A stretch of 64,000 bases of DNA from Petrosia ficiformis (GCA_947044365.1 OX345636.1:62300537-62364536), one strand, 5' to 3'. Counted from the stretch's first letter, positions 22,544 through 35,000 are shown. Notes: generated by a model from the letters alone, not told the origin. A program made the numbers and translations.

Positions 22544-23061
22544 GGTGGTACTAGGGAGTGGGCGGTTGCGACTCCAATCAGTTTCAAAATAGAATATTAT
22601 ATAATATGACTCAAACCTTGTGTAATAGCAACCTTCATATCTTCTCATGATCTTTATACTTCTCTGCAAGAGTGGGAGTGTTGGAAAAATGTCCATTTTT
22701 GCCATCGTAATAAGTACAAAACCAAGAAAGCCACACCCACCAATCATGGCGTGCATCAAGTACAATGCATTTTGAGAAAACAAATAGAGTCGTTTTCTGC
22801 AAATTCATTTTACTTTTATAGTTACAAGAGGCTGAAGAAAGCTGAATTCTGTAGCTTTTCACTGAAACCATAAAATCTACCTTTCTAAACACTATCAAAC
22901 TCTTTTTCTGAAAATAAACTAAAACATTTAGGCCCAATAATTATACCCCCGGGTGGGTGTGGCTTCCAAAAGATACAGAATTGAACCAGATTGTATGCAG
23001 CAAGAAGCTGGCAAGACTAGAAACTGATTGGAGTAGCATCCGCACAGAAAAGACTACAACC
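22544..23061 (-). mobile_element. TTAA-type MITE, copy 1
   Basis: Bounded by TTAA on both sides (22540-22543, 23062-23065). TIRs read GGTGGTACTAGGGAGTGGGC at the left and GGTTGTAGTCTTTTCTGTGC (complement) at the right, both then merging into GACTCCAATCAGTTTC-like inner arms. 518 bp, no transposase. TTAA target sites are typical of Kolobok and piggyBac superfamilies; which one is unclear. Confidence 0.8.
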
Positions 23062-23078
23062 TTAATAACATTTTCTTT

Positions 23079-23665
23079 AGGTTGTAGTCTTTTGAGTGGG
23101 CGAATTCTACTCCATTCAGTTTCTAGTATATATCTGGTTCCACTCTGCATTTTTTTGAAGCCAAACCCACCCAGGGGTATAATTATTGGACCTATATGTT
23201 TTCAGTGATAGTTTATTTTCAGAAACAAAGCTAAACACGGCCCACGGGTGGTGGAGGGGGCGGTTTGTGGGAAACTCTGACAGGGTAACTGTAGTTGCTC
23301 TCTGAGAAAGATCGGAGTGCTTAGAAAGGTAAATTTTATGGTTTCACCGAAAAGCTACAGAATTCAGCTTTCTTCATCCTCTTGTAACTATAAAAGTAAA
23401 AGGAATTTTCAGAAAACGGTGCTATTTGTTTTCTCAAAATGCATTGTACTTGGTGTACGCCATGTATTGTGGGCGTGGCTTTCGTGGTTTTGTACTTATT
23501 GCGACTGGAAAAATGGAGATTTTATATACGTTTAATCACTTACAGGACAATATGAAGATGATGAGAAGATATGAAGGTTGGTATTACACCAAATTTTACT
23601 CATATTATATTATATTGTATTTTGAAAGTGATTGGATTCACATTGGCCCACTCCCTAGCACATTA
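23079..23665 (+). mobile_element. TTAA-type MITE, copy 2 (diverged)
   Basis: Same family as copy 1 in opposite orientation, starting 18 bp away, so the GGTTGTAGTC ends face each other. Ends decayed (TTTA instead of TTAA). Short frames such as AKCIVLGVR are repeat-derived. Confidence 0.75.
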
Positions 23666-24290
23666 GACATTGTGCAGTAGAATACAGTTTTGTTTGTTAT
23701 TGCTAGTAGTATATAATTGGAAACATTTTTTGTGATATCATACATGTCATAGTTTTTATATATATCTCTTAATAACAAACCCTTCTTATATTGCATTTGC
23801 ATGTGGTAATTCAAGGATCATATTTACTGAATTGGTGGACTGAATCAAACTCAGAATGGTTATGAAAATAATTTCAATTGTTATGTCTGTCATCAGAAGT
23901 TTATATAATTATAAACATTTTGGTGACATCATACATGTCACAGTTTTGTCATGATATACCATGGGAGATGATATATCTATGCTTCAGCTAATTATTTATC
24001 TGGCTTCAGTTTACATGAAAGTGTTTTTTTTACATTTTCTCTCTAGCTAGAATCACGAGCTTTTTAAAATGTTACAGCACAGAAATGTAACTTACGAATT
24101 CTTGCTTATTTATGTACAAAATGGATGATTGCGTGGTATTGCCTTGTGAATTATCAGAATTAACTAATCAATCCATTTTGGTCTTGGTCACAGTTTCCCC
24201 ACATTCACTATCCATTGAATGTTGATGTCTGGCTACACAAGACTATTCAAATTGAACATGTCAAACAATGTTACTAATAATAATAATAAC
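23661..24290. repeat. Segmental repeat, copy A (pairs with 42537-43190)
   Basis: Near-collinear with 42537-43190 from ACATTAGACATTGTGCAGTA to the AATAATAATAATA tract, same orientation. No genes. Confidence 0.85.
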
Positions 24291-24369
24291 AATACTATTA
24301 GGAGTCGATAAAGAATAATATACCAATACTTTTACAATGAAATAATAATTAATTCTATTATCATTGGCT

Positions 24370-24560
24370 TTACAAACTTCATTAGCATGTCTGTTTAATT
24401 TCTGTATTTCATCTATATGATATATTTTCCCACATTTTGGTCATAAGATTTGGATCTTGAAGAATTGAAGAATCGTCATCATTTCTTTCTACTTCCTCTG
24501 TTCTCGGAAGTTGAGTCATTCTTCTAATATCATCAGCAAATGTTTGTGTACTCAAAATAT
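24370..24560 (-). pseudogene. Zinc-finger exon copy A
   Basis: Minus strand reads LSTQTFADDIRRMTQLPRTE...SSILQDPNL, then after a small frame change PKCGKIYHIDEIQKLNRHAN and EVC. This is a C2HC-like finger (CxxC partly lost). A related copy lies at 26945-27060. Confidence 0.4.
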
Positions 24561-25285
24561 TCTAAGTATAAGAATAATACTATAAATTTCCAGAACTGAG
24601 AACTAATACCTTGGTATATATACACGTAGTACACAAAACTTGGCCCTATATATATTATATAGCTTAGATCTATCAGCAAGTGAAGAGGAGACTCTGTAAC
24701 TTAAAATGGACCAAAACTAGAGTATACATATAGGGATTTAGTATTATAATTAATTATTATAATAATACTGAATTATAAATATAAAAAATTGCTAATATAT
24801 ACATGAAAATCTTTATTTCTTAGTCTTGCATATCCAGCCCTTCCCACTGTACAAGTAAAGAGGGTTTGGTATGTAGTTATGCATGTCTTGTTGTGAGAGC
24901 TATCAGATTTCTGGTAGAACTCAAGTGGGTGTTAAAAATGCAACTGTATTTGAGTTGTAAAGTTGACAAGATTTGTTTCACCTGGCTATACCTAATTACC
25001 TTTGGAAGTTAATATCTGCTTGCACACCACCATACTTGCAGTGGCTCTCTTGAACATATATACCAGACCCTCTTTTTTGATCTTTGACAATGTTTCCATG
25101 GCAAGCACATACAGTACGTCTCAATAAAAAGTTAACGTTCCGTTGTACAAAACGGATCGTTCTACGATACGCAGTCAATCGTTGTGTTACTGTAAGGCAC
25201 CATCGTTGTTTTTCCGTTGCTACGTGCGTCCGTAGCTACAATTGTTTTGGTCACGTGAGACAGCTTCATTCAGGTTATTTATTAC

Positions 25286-25528
25286 TTGTTGATTCGATGT
25301 AGAGGTAGAAGTTTTCTTGGCTGGACTTTCAGAGGAAGCACTTACTGCCAGCTTATTCGTGATGTAAACAAGCTGAAGAGATACGAATGGGCTGTGCAGT
25401 ACAAGGATGACGAATTTTACAACGTTGTATTTACCGACGAGTGTACAGTTCAACTAGAAGCCCATCGACGATTTTGTTGCAGGAAAAAATTAGAGACTCC
25501 TCGTCCTAAACCAAGGTATATTGTTTAA
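25286..25528 (+). pseudogene. Tc1-like transposase fragment
   Basis: The frame reads YCQLIRDVNKLKRYEWAVQY then NVVFTDECTVQLEAHRRFCC and RKKLETPRPKPR, matching the segment around the second catalytic Asp (FTDE) of Tc1-like DDE transposases. The N-terminal HTH and the C-terminal third with the last acidic residue are absent; the frame runs into an (AT)n tract at 25532. Transposase function lost. Confidence 0.85.

Positions 25529-25529
<1 letters not shown>

Positions 25530-25566
<37 letters not shown>
25530..25566. repeat. (AT)n microsatellite
   Basis: AT run inside the Tc1/mariner element, adjoining the broken transposase frame. Confidence 0.9.
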
Positions 25567-25571
<5 letters not shown>

Positions 25572-26179
25572 GTATTAGTATGATGGTGACATTATCCCTT
25601 TGATGTGGTGAGGTCTATATATTATATAACATATATAGCCCATAATGAAGTTGACCAAAAAGCTCCTAATTGTATATAGAGGTCTATATTTTAAAAAAAT
25701 ATAGACCACTCTGTCTACATTGTGCATGAGATGACAGCACTACTGTCTTGACATGTGGGCCATAATAAAACATTTGTTATATAAAAATATTATAACATAA
25801 TGTTGGTCCTCCTTACTTCACAAAGAGCTTTTGTCAAAGCTAAGTCACTCTGTTCAGCTTTTTTTAAAGCTACCAAATACACAAAAGATTTCACTAATCA
25901 TTAATATTATCTTGCGCATTTTTTATGCAGGACTTACTCGAGACATCTATAGTTCAAATGATGATAATAATACAATACTTTCAGTTGTATGTAGTTTCTT
26001 GCTACTGTTAGTGATTATATATCCATGGTTACCAAACAATTAGTTATTATTGAAATTTTATTTCCATGGTTATCAAACATTTATATTTCCATGATTACCA
26101 AACATTTAGTATTGAACATGATTACCAAACTTCCATCACATTTAACATTTTATTACCAACAACTTTAATTTAATGATTT

Positions 26180-26537
26180 TCAAATTAAGTGATTTTTTAA
26201 GTGATTTTCTAATTCCAATGATAACTTTGTAATTCCAATGATACAACTCAGGTAATTTTCTAAGTCAGTGGATACAAGTCTGCTCAGTAGATTATTTTCT
26301 CTTTGACTACAGACCACAATCTTCCCATCATACATCTTCCTTCTTTCCTTTATCTTACACCACTGTCCTTTCACCAAACTTTCTTTAGGAGAAACAACAT
26401 TGCTAGATAGGGCATCTTCATCTGGCCAATATATATATTAAAAACATGATACAGCTATTAAAGAATGATTGATTAAAATCACAATAGTAACATTTTAACA
26501 TCTTACCTGACACTTTAAGTGCTGTTCTCAAAGACAT
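26180..26537 (-). CDS. Small two-exon gene inside the Tc1 element
   Basis: Exon 1 26537-26507 (MSLRTALKVS, donor GTAAGA), exon 2 26421-26180 in phase (DEDALSSNVVSPKESLVKGQ, then WCKIKERRKMYDGKIVVCSQ, to TGA). The product is about 90 residues. The VKGQWCKIK...YDGKIV segment resembles the small beta-barrel linker seen before BEN or other nuclear domains in invertebrate proteins (uncertain). No transposase features. It lies wholly between the TIRs, antisense to the transposase, and looks like a captured host gene start. Function unknown. Confidence 0.5.
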
Positions 26538-26944
26538 TGTACTCCACAACAAATAAAAACGACGTTCCAACGTGAGAAAAAACGACCAAACCAAACTTAC
26601 AACGACAATACTACGATTGGTTGCACGTGGAGTCCATGTCAACGTGCACGTGACATCCTACCGTATAAACGATCCATCGTTTTCCAAAACGAGTAATTGG
26701 AAACCCTGCAGTACGTGTTTTAGCCTGAAAAACACCGTACTTCACATCGTTGTACGCTTCGTTTTGTACAACGCAACGTTAACTTTTTATTGAGACATAC
26801 TGTAGTTAGTAAGTTAAATTTAAACTGTAATTTGAGCATACCATTTTTACAGTGATACCTGTAAGTGTGTAACCATGTATATAACTAGCTGTTTCACTCT
26901 GAGTATTATTTCTTTCCACATATGAATTCTCCTTATCTCTGTCA

Positions 26945-27060
26945 GAAAATTATTCATCGAGTTCTTCATTGCATAAATTATTAATATGAAGTCTAATTAT
27001 CTGTATTTCACTAACACGATACTGCTTTCCACACATTGGAAAAATCAGATTTGGATCAAA
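26945..27060 (-). pseudogene. Zinc-finger exon copy B
   Basis: Minus strand reads DPNLIFPMCGKQYRVSEIQI then IRLHINNLCNEELDE and a stop. Aligns with copy A at 24.4 kb; the first finger Cys is Phe here. The two copies flank the Tc1/mariner insertion. Confidence 0.4.
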
Positions 27061-27654
27061 ATGTCTGTGTAGGTGGTGGTAGTCTACTGCCTTGTTGTTG
27101 AAGAAGCTAAATCTGCAGCCAAATAATTCAGATTAGTGAATGATGTGTGTGTGTGTGTGTGTCTAAAATTGTTTACTGAGCTATGTATGAGAATGGGTCT
27201 TTGATGACCTTCTGCTTTAGATCTAGACTAGCTACTTGTGAAACATAATGGGTCATATAACACAAATATGAAGCAATGACTCAATGCTTGCATTCGTACA
27301 AGTTAGAATTCTGACTCCAGCAGCATACACTGATAAATACTAATAGACTCAGATCCATACACAGGTAAACAGTCTCAGTCTCAGACCTTTACGCATAATC
27401 CTCAGTGTTAGACCTATATATACTGGAGTATCCACTTGTTTATTCATCTGCGCTCTGATAGACTTTATACCTTCTGAACTAGGCCTTGAATGCATAAAAT
27501 GCAATATGTTTGTGCTGTGGTTCCTGTGAAAAACATTATAAACTCATTTCAATCATTTCAATTATTATATATATTATATACAATAAAGAACTTTACAATA
27601 ATAATTAAAATATAATGATGGTCAACAGCTGTACCACCATCTACCGTGAAAAGT

Positions 27655-28765
27655 CTGACTGATGAAGAGTTGGGAGCATTTTACTATAATGTATCACAAA
27701 GTGGCACCAAATCTTCTATCTCGTCACTTGTTACCACAGCCACTTACAAGTCTTTACAATAAGAAGCTCTTTGATGTAGCATCATTTTCTGAACTTTCAA
27801 ATGAATGTGAAAAAGTTATTGCATCTATTACAATATCTGCAGAACACTCCAAAGCAGTAGAGCAAGCAACAAGAAGTCAATCCAAGTGAAAGCTATGGTA
27901 TATGTACAGAGCTGGTCGAATTACTGCATCAAATTTTAAGACTGCTGTTCATACGATTAGTAATCCCAGTCAATCATTTATTAAGCAAATCTGCTACCCA
28001 CAGAATTATAAATTTAAGACGCAGGCAACACAATGGGGTATTGATCACAAAAAGTTAGCCATTGCCTCATTTTCTGAACAGATCATTAGTAATGGGGCCA
28101 ATCTTCATATACATATGCACTACTGTGGCTTAATAGTCAATCCTCTGTACCCTCATCTTGTAGCATCTCCAGATGGTATTATTGAGTGTAGCCGTGTAGT
28201 AAAGGGAGTTTTGGAAGTAAAATGTCCTTATCAATGTAAAGAGTTAAGTTTTCAATAAGCAAGTAAAGAGTTAAGTTTTCAAGAAGCAAGTAAAGACTCT
28301 AGTTTCTGTTTGAAGTCACATGGTACATCATTCACACTTCGTTCAGACCATAGTTACTATTATCAAGTGCAACTCCAAATGAAGCTTTGTGAAGTTAGTT
28401 ACTGTTACTTCATTGTCTGGAGTCCCAATGAACTGGTTTTTTTTTTTTGGATACATTATAACCACAGTTTTCTGACTTACTAAGGCATACGAGTTTTTTA
28501 ATGCCTGAACTTGTTGCCAAGTGGTATTCAAGACGTACCAGCAAAGGTGATTTTACACGACTCTGGATTTGATGTAGAAACACAATCAAATGATACCGAA
28601 TCAGATGACAGATGGTGTTACTGTAGAGGTAGTGCTGCAGATGGTGAAATGATTGGATGTGATAGTAATTTATGTTCAATTATATGGTTTCATATGAACT
28701 GGTTGAACATTGATTCTGCTCCAGATGGAGAGTAGTTTTGTCCTGATTGCCTAATGAGTCTATAA
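27655..28765 (+). pseudogene. YqaJ-type nuclease with PHD finger
   Basis: Blocks in order: RAGRITASNFKTAVHTIS, ATQWGIDHKKLAIASFSEQI, YPHLVASPDGIIECSRVVKG, LEVKCPYQCKEL (the YqaJ nuclease core with D...E.K residues), YYYQVQLQMKLCEVSYCYFI, then a PHD finger WCYCRGSAADGEMIGCDSNL...IWFHMNW...FCPDC. Stops at 27887, 28256 and 28733 and frame changes near 28390-28500 break it. A 27-bp in-frame tandem duplication (KELSFQ[stop/E]AS) lies at about 28233-28290. YqaJ proteins accompany ISL2EU-type transposons, and the convergent gene downstream is such a transposase. Confidence 0.8.
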
Positions 28766-28875
28766 TTATACATCACAGAAATGTAATATAACAATATGCA
28801 CAGTTACTATTATTATGCATGATTAATCAAATGGAATAACAGATTCACAACAATTACACAAAGCACAGTAAACGG

Positions 28876-30720
28876 TTACAATTTATCTACTACACTAAAT
28901 TGAGATTGCTCATCACACATTATTGTATTTATAGGTAACGTTGATTCCAACATTGTATACTTTTGCCTTAGAAATCCAATCACCCTTTCTACATGGATCC
29001 GTACTCTAGAAAGTTGACGAGAAGTATCAACCTCTAATTTGCTCAGTTGTTTCTTGCCTCTTTTGAAGGGAGGTAACTTAACCTCAGCACTACGCAAGGC
29101 AACAATTTTCTGTATAGTAAAACCACAATCTGCCAATACTTGATCGCCAGGAAGAAGGTCATCTAAAATTCCACAACTTTCAGTCAGATACTCGACCACC
29201 CCACCCTTTCGATATAAATGTAATTACACCTTGAGGTGCAATGCCAATAAGGAATTTGACAGTATTATGGTGTTTATAATCAGAGTATGTCTGTGCTCTA
29301 GCTTTGAGAGGGCATGGTCTTGTTGAAAATAGTTCTTAACAGAGATTTAGCAGAGGTGCTATAATTACTTGTGGACTTTTATTGAACTCAATAAGAAAAT
29401 GACCATGGCTTTATATACAAAACAGAGCACATGTTAAAGAATGTTCTGGAAAACACATGGACAAAAAAAGATAACTTCTGGAACATGACATACATTTAAT
29501 TTGCAACCTTTACAAAAACAAGGAGGATCTTACAGGTGTTATATCATTTAATCAACAAGTAAATTGGATAAATACATGAACATAATTTTAAGCTAAGATC
29601 TAGAAAGTTCCAAGCACATGTACAATATGATTAATTACAGATACAATATCTTTCACAAAATATCTCAAAACAATCAATTATCACAACACATCTCTTGAAA
29701 TGTGATCTAAAATCCATTGGCAAAGTCTTCAATAACTCTTCTCTGTTAGGCCATTTAATCAGTGGTTTCAACTTAACATACATGATGTCTATCCATCTTC
29801 GAAATATTCGTGAAATAGTGGATTGATGGACACCAAAACGGAAAGCAAGATCCTGTTCGAACAATGACAGACGGAGCTTCATGAGTGTTACCATGAACTC
29901 TTCAAAACTTGATAGAGTAAATTTATTGCTATGATACTGTGAAGACACAAACTTGAACACAGTCTCTAAAACAATGAATGATGGTAAGCCAGTGTAAAAT
30001 CGAATTTTTTGATCATTCGATCTTAAATTAAACAATTCTCTGACCATTCATTACTACTTGTACATACATTAGTACTTATAAGTTCATTACTAATCGTACA
30101 TGTATCTGACAAAGATGATGACCTGTTGCTGACACATTGTTCCAGTGCTTCTATGTAAATCATAGACATATCAGTCATATAGATAGTTTTCAATGTTTGC
30201 GTACCTTGTTCACTCCTAATTGTACTCAGTTCTTCATGTATGCTGCTTCTATTTTCATCCCTTGATTCTATACTTTTATCATCACACCGCCTAACACTAT
30301 CATCTTCTATCTCAAATTCTGCTTCAACCTCAGCTTCAGCTATTACACTTTCACTGGCAACAGCCTGAGAGTGTTGTAAACGGCGAGTTTTCTTGGTGTT
30401 CTTCCTTCTTTCATAAACACCTAACTTCTGCTTACTTTTTCTTTTGACTGGACTATTAGTAAAGCTAAAAATGCTAGGTGTATAGTCAGGAGAGAGTGGA
30501 TCATCGCTTTTTTCACACTAATAAAGTGGGCACAACACAACCAAGTGTGTTCAGTTGGCTCCCATTTCTCTCTTCTGACAGCAGCAATCCACTTGCTGCG
30601 CTTGGATTTACCTTTGGGGAATCTATAGAAATGTATTCCACAGCCTTTAGAGTATCGATTACAACAACCAATCGCACAGCAACTTTTCTCTATCAAGTAT
30701 AGTTCTTGCATGCCACTCAA
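28876..30720 (-). pseudogene. THAP-HTH-DDE_4 transposase (ISL2EU-like)
   Basis: Minus-strand order: THAP zinc finger (CCAIGCCNRYSKGCGIHFYR...WLCCAHF) with a frameshift in an A-run near 30515; basic linker (ERRKNTKKTRRLQ); helix-turn-helix (LTLMKL..., FGVHQSTISRIFRRW); first catalytic region VVIIDCFEIFCER; then [51 protein letters not shown] and VRIHVERVIGFLRQKY. The DDE core is split at FCER by a 327-bp insertion (29322-29648), and another frame change lies near 29205. Inactive. Confidence 0.85.
29322..29648 (-). mobile_element. LTR-like insertion splitting the DDE core
   Basis: Removing this segment makes the transposase frame continuous. The flanking TCTT (29318-29321 and 29649-29652) forms a 4-bp target duplication. 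On the minus strand it carries TATATAAAG and, about 45 bp on, AATAAA, an LTR-like promoter/polyadenylation layout, but its ends are not TG...CA. Family unassigned. Confidence 0.55.
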
Positions 30721-30745
30721 AATTGAAATAGCATTGAATAATTAA

Positions 30746-31341
30746 GGTTGTAGTCTTTTCCGTGGGCGGATGCTACTCCAATCAGTTTCTAGTCTTGCAA
30801 GCTTCTTGCTGCATACAATCTGGTTCCATTCTGTATTTTTTGGAAGCCACACCCACCCGGGGGTATAATTATTGGGCCTAAATGTTTTGACTGATAGTTT
30901 ATTTTCAGATGGGTGGTGGAGGGGGTGGTGGGTGGTAAACAATGGCGGGTAACTGTAGTTGCTCTCTGAGAAAGAGTGGAGTTTGATAGTGCCTACTAGA
31001 AAGGTAGATTTTATGGTTTCAGTGAAAAGCTACAGAATTCAGCTTTCTTCAGCCTCTTGTAACTATAAAAGTAAAATGAATTTCCAGAAAACGGCTCTAT
31101 TTGTTTTCTGTAAATGCATTGTACTTGGTGCACGCCATGATTGGTGGGCGTGGCTTTCTCGGTTTTGTACTTATTGAGATTGCAAAAATGGACATTTTAT
31201 ATTATGTTTTATCAATTCCAGGACCCTATAAAGGTGATTAGAAGATATGAAGGTTGCTACTACACCAGGTTAGAGTCATATTAAATAATATTCTATTTTG
31301 AAACTGATTGGAGTCGCATCCGCCCACTCCCTAGTACCACC
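30746..31341 (+). mobile_element. TTAA-type MITE, copy 3
   Basis: Full-length copy flanked by TTAA at 30742-30745 and 31342-31345. TIRs GGTTGTAGTCTTTTCCGTGG and GGTGGTACTAGGGAGTGGGC (complement), each followed by a CGGATGC(T/G)ACTCCAATCAG inner arm. Same family as the pair at 22.5-23.7 kb. Confidence 0.85.
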
Positions 31342-31830
31342 TTAAATCTGGCGCCATAATGTCTTCTTTGCTCCAACTACCAGTGCAGCAGTACAATTAG
31401 TTCATCAGGCGTCACTTCAAACGTTTCGTGATGAGATAATGCCGAAAAAAGAATTTAGGGAGTGATAAATTGCTCTTTTTGTGTTTTTAGCAAGTTCTGA
31501 AGGCTTGAGCCTAGAGAGGGATTAGCCCTTATTGCTTCGTTTTTAAGGTGGCTACAGCCTACTCAACCCCCTCGTAATAGATAATTATTAATAATTATTA
31601 CACACAACCTTTTACGTCAGTATGCGCCAAAAAAATAGTTCTTTATATAGACAGGGTTCTGTCTAGCCAAAATCAGATGCAAGTACTAGTTGAGCTATAT
31701 AACTCACCAGTGTTAAATCGGTCTAAATAGCGCTTGATTGTCGTAGAACTATAGGAGTAAAACGGGATTTGTCAGTGGTTGATATGCACCACAAATAAAA
31801 ATTAATGGTGAGCAACATTAAACACTATTG

Positions 31831-31874
<44 letters not shown>

Positions 31875-32022
31875 CTTTAGAGCAGCCAAGTACTGATCTT
31901 ATATTCTGACCTAATACTGCTAAATATAATTACCAAAGCATCTCCAGGCAATTCAATCAAAAAACAATACTATGTGTATCCCCCCCAATACTATGTGTTT
32001 AATATTTCATCTCGTTTCACAG
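31342..32022. other. Gap upstream of the Frizzled-like exons
   Basis: Includes an (AT)n run at 31833-31871. No signal peptide, Cys-rich domain or first TM segment could be found. Confidence 0.5.
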
Positions 32023-35000
32023 GACGAAAACAGGTTTAAATTTCCATTGCAGTGCACTGTAATATGCAGTTTGACTTTACTATTTATCATCTCATTTTCG
32101 TACACATTTATTGCGTATTTCTCATCTGAAAAGAAGGAACTTGAGGTATGTTATGCATGTGCAGTGTTATTTTAAGACAGTTCTATTTTATAATGTGACT
32201 ATACATAACTACATACAGTTGTTGCTAGTCATGATTAGGAGCAGCATACTATAGTTTTACCATTAACTGTTAATTTTGATTAAAATAATATCTTGAAAAT
32301 AGACAATTTGTATCATTATGATCATTCACAAATGAGTAAGTTAGTTTTGAATAATAAACAGCCTTTTTACCATCTTCATACAATTGTCCTCCGTAGTTAA
32401 GTCATTCCCGGGGGCTCGGTCAATTAATGGGCTTAGTGCGTAATAGAACGTGCGCTCGAACTCAGCAGACTTACATAGAATTAGAAACTGGAACAATACT
32501 AGCAAACTATTCTACCTGAAATATATTTCTAAAATTCTACAAACTTCTTTAAAAGGTAAACAGAGTAGATAATCAAAATAATAACTATAACAGGCTGATG
32601 TGTTTCAGACATTCATAAAGTTAGCCATGATTACTGAATGCTGGACACCACAAAGCACTAATAGCAATACTTTTTTCTCTATATATCTTGTTTTTCCTAT
32701 ACTGTAATATTTACAAATCATGCACAGTTCATTTGATCTATATACACTGCAAAAACTAAATTGTTAAAATAACCATTTTATTGGTTAGTACAGTTGCAAG
32801 GAATAGCATGAGTTTAAATTTAGATTGTCAGTTGTCATAGAGGATGTTGTGGCTTCATTCATGTATGTTACTACGACATAGTGTGTACCATGTATTGAAA
32901 GATATAAATTAAATTATGTGTTTACAGATTTACAACTCCATTTCATGCCCAGATACATTTACATGTACTTTAGTATAAACTATACTAAATCTTTGACATG
33001 AAATACGAGTAGACAGCACCTTAAAATTGTATAGCTTCAATTGTTATTGAATATAATTAGTACAAAGTATCTATGGTATTATATGTATTTATCATGAGTA
33101 ACAAACTAATTGTTAAATCCTTGCAACTGTACTAACCACTAAATTAGTTATTTTAACTATTTTGTTTTTGCAGTGTATTGACTAATATCTATATATATAT
33201 ATATATATATATGTCATAATAAGGAATAATTTGGTAACAATGTATTAATACAATGTAGCTATATATTTAAAGATACAACATGTGGTGTATTATTTGTATT
33301 AAATGTAGCATCTGTGAAAACAAAAGATGTTACAAGCTCATTTGATTAATTAGTATGTACATGAATTTGTACACATGGACTACAATTAACATGTGATGTA
33401 ATCCACAGATATTTGAAAAATTAGCATGTCACATTGTATTATATTTGTTACCATTCTTTATTATGGCATGTACTTTGTATACTAGTCAATATAGATCAAA
33501 ATCAAAAGAAAGAAATTACTACTTGTGTAAGCATTACCTAGCTAGACAAAAAAAGCAGCATTGATTTGTTAAGTCTCAGAGGAATTGAAACTCATGTAAC
33601 AAAAGAAGGGTTAAAACAGTCCATTCATGTATGGTTAGTAGGAGGTCTCTATCATTTTTTAGCCTAGGTTTTGGGTGTTTCTAGTTTCATAGTGACTCTC
33701 AGCATTGTAGAAATGCAACTAGAAACATCTTCAATTGCAGATCTGATAAAGGAGATAAAGATATGCCTACAATACATGTACTTCAAATATTGCATACATT
33801 TTTGTTATATTTAGCTATAATTATTATTATTTATTTATATATTATAAAAAATAATATAATTATAGTAATTAAAATTAATTATATAATTTAGGGGTGGGAT
33901 GATTAATCAATTGATTAATCAATTAATCAATCAGTATTGAAAATTCCTATGATTATCGGTTATATGTCTGTGATATAAATTATGCTAAATATTCCAAAAT
34001 ACGTACTTTTCAGGCACGCAACATATATAATAGTAATTATAATTTACATAACAATTATTATAATTATATATTACTTAAGCTTAAAGTAGCATAGTGCTGC
34101 TTTCAATGCATCCTTTGTGTACAGGTATACTACAGATTATATATCCTAGTATATCATTTTTATGGATCATATTCGTGGCTGTCATGTTTTGGAAGTTAGT
34201 ATTTCCAAGTAACTCACTTCGGTATCGTTATTTGGACAAATGGATTCATGCTTTAACACCTTTAATCAGTGAGCACAATTATTATACAAATTCCATTTAT
34301 ATATAACTGGTGGCAATAGTAGATTATATTCTAATTGACATGATAGATACTAAATACAGAATTCAGTACGTTTTTTTTTTAAATCTGGATGAATTATAAT
34401 CCTTGCATTCATCTAATATCAAAGCTATCAATCATAATTCTGTTTTTTTTATAGTCATCATCTTCGTATTACCGTATATTTTGATTATAACCACTAATGG
34501 AGACTTCTTTCCCATTCAAAATGACTTTCCATCACTCGGTTGTGTATCAAGAAATGGTTTCTTTAACTTCAGCTACATAATCTTTCCTGCAATATTTCTC
34601 TGCAGTCTTGGTATGTTCCTTTTGATGATTATACTCTTTCGTCTACAAATGGTAAATAATTGTAACTGCACAAATTATTAAGTACAAATTAGTATTGTAT
34701 AGCTCTGTTTAAATGTGTATTTTAATATACTTTTTTGCATTTGCTATGCAGAGGTATGGCTGCTCTATATAAAGAAAAGATACTGTTATAAATACAGCAG
34801 AAAAGAAGATACTTTTGCTTTTATTTACAGTGGGTTGTGTGGCTACAATTAATGGAGTAAACAACACGATTAGACTACACACAAAAACTAAACATCAAAC
34901 AGTTTTTACACACATGTCCAACCACCCCACAGACAGTTAACTGTCCGGTGTACAATCCAAAGTTACTAAGGATTACCAGGGATGGCATTACCCTACCCTA

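Larger units (their letters stand above)
25112..26802 (+). mobile_element. Tc1/mariner element carrying an antisense gene
   Basis: Terminal inverted repeats start CAGTACGTCTCAATAAAAAG at the left and CAGTATGTCTCAATAAAAAG (complement) at the right, continuing GTTAACG and GTTGTACAAAACG. Both ends are flanked by TA (25110-25111, 26803-26804), the Tc1/mariner target duplication. The element is 1691 bp and contains a transposase fragment (plus) and a spliced minus-strand gene. Confidence 0.9.

Noticed and set aside
22403..23680. Several ORFs sharing KSYRIQLSSASCNYKSK
   Set aside because: They are repeated translations of the TTAA MITE and recur at 31.0 kb; no protein family and no start or splice support.
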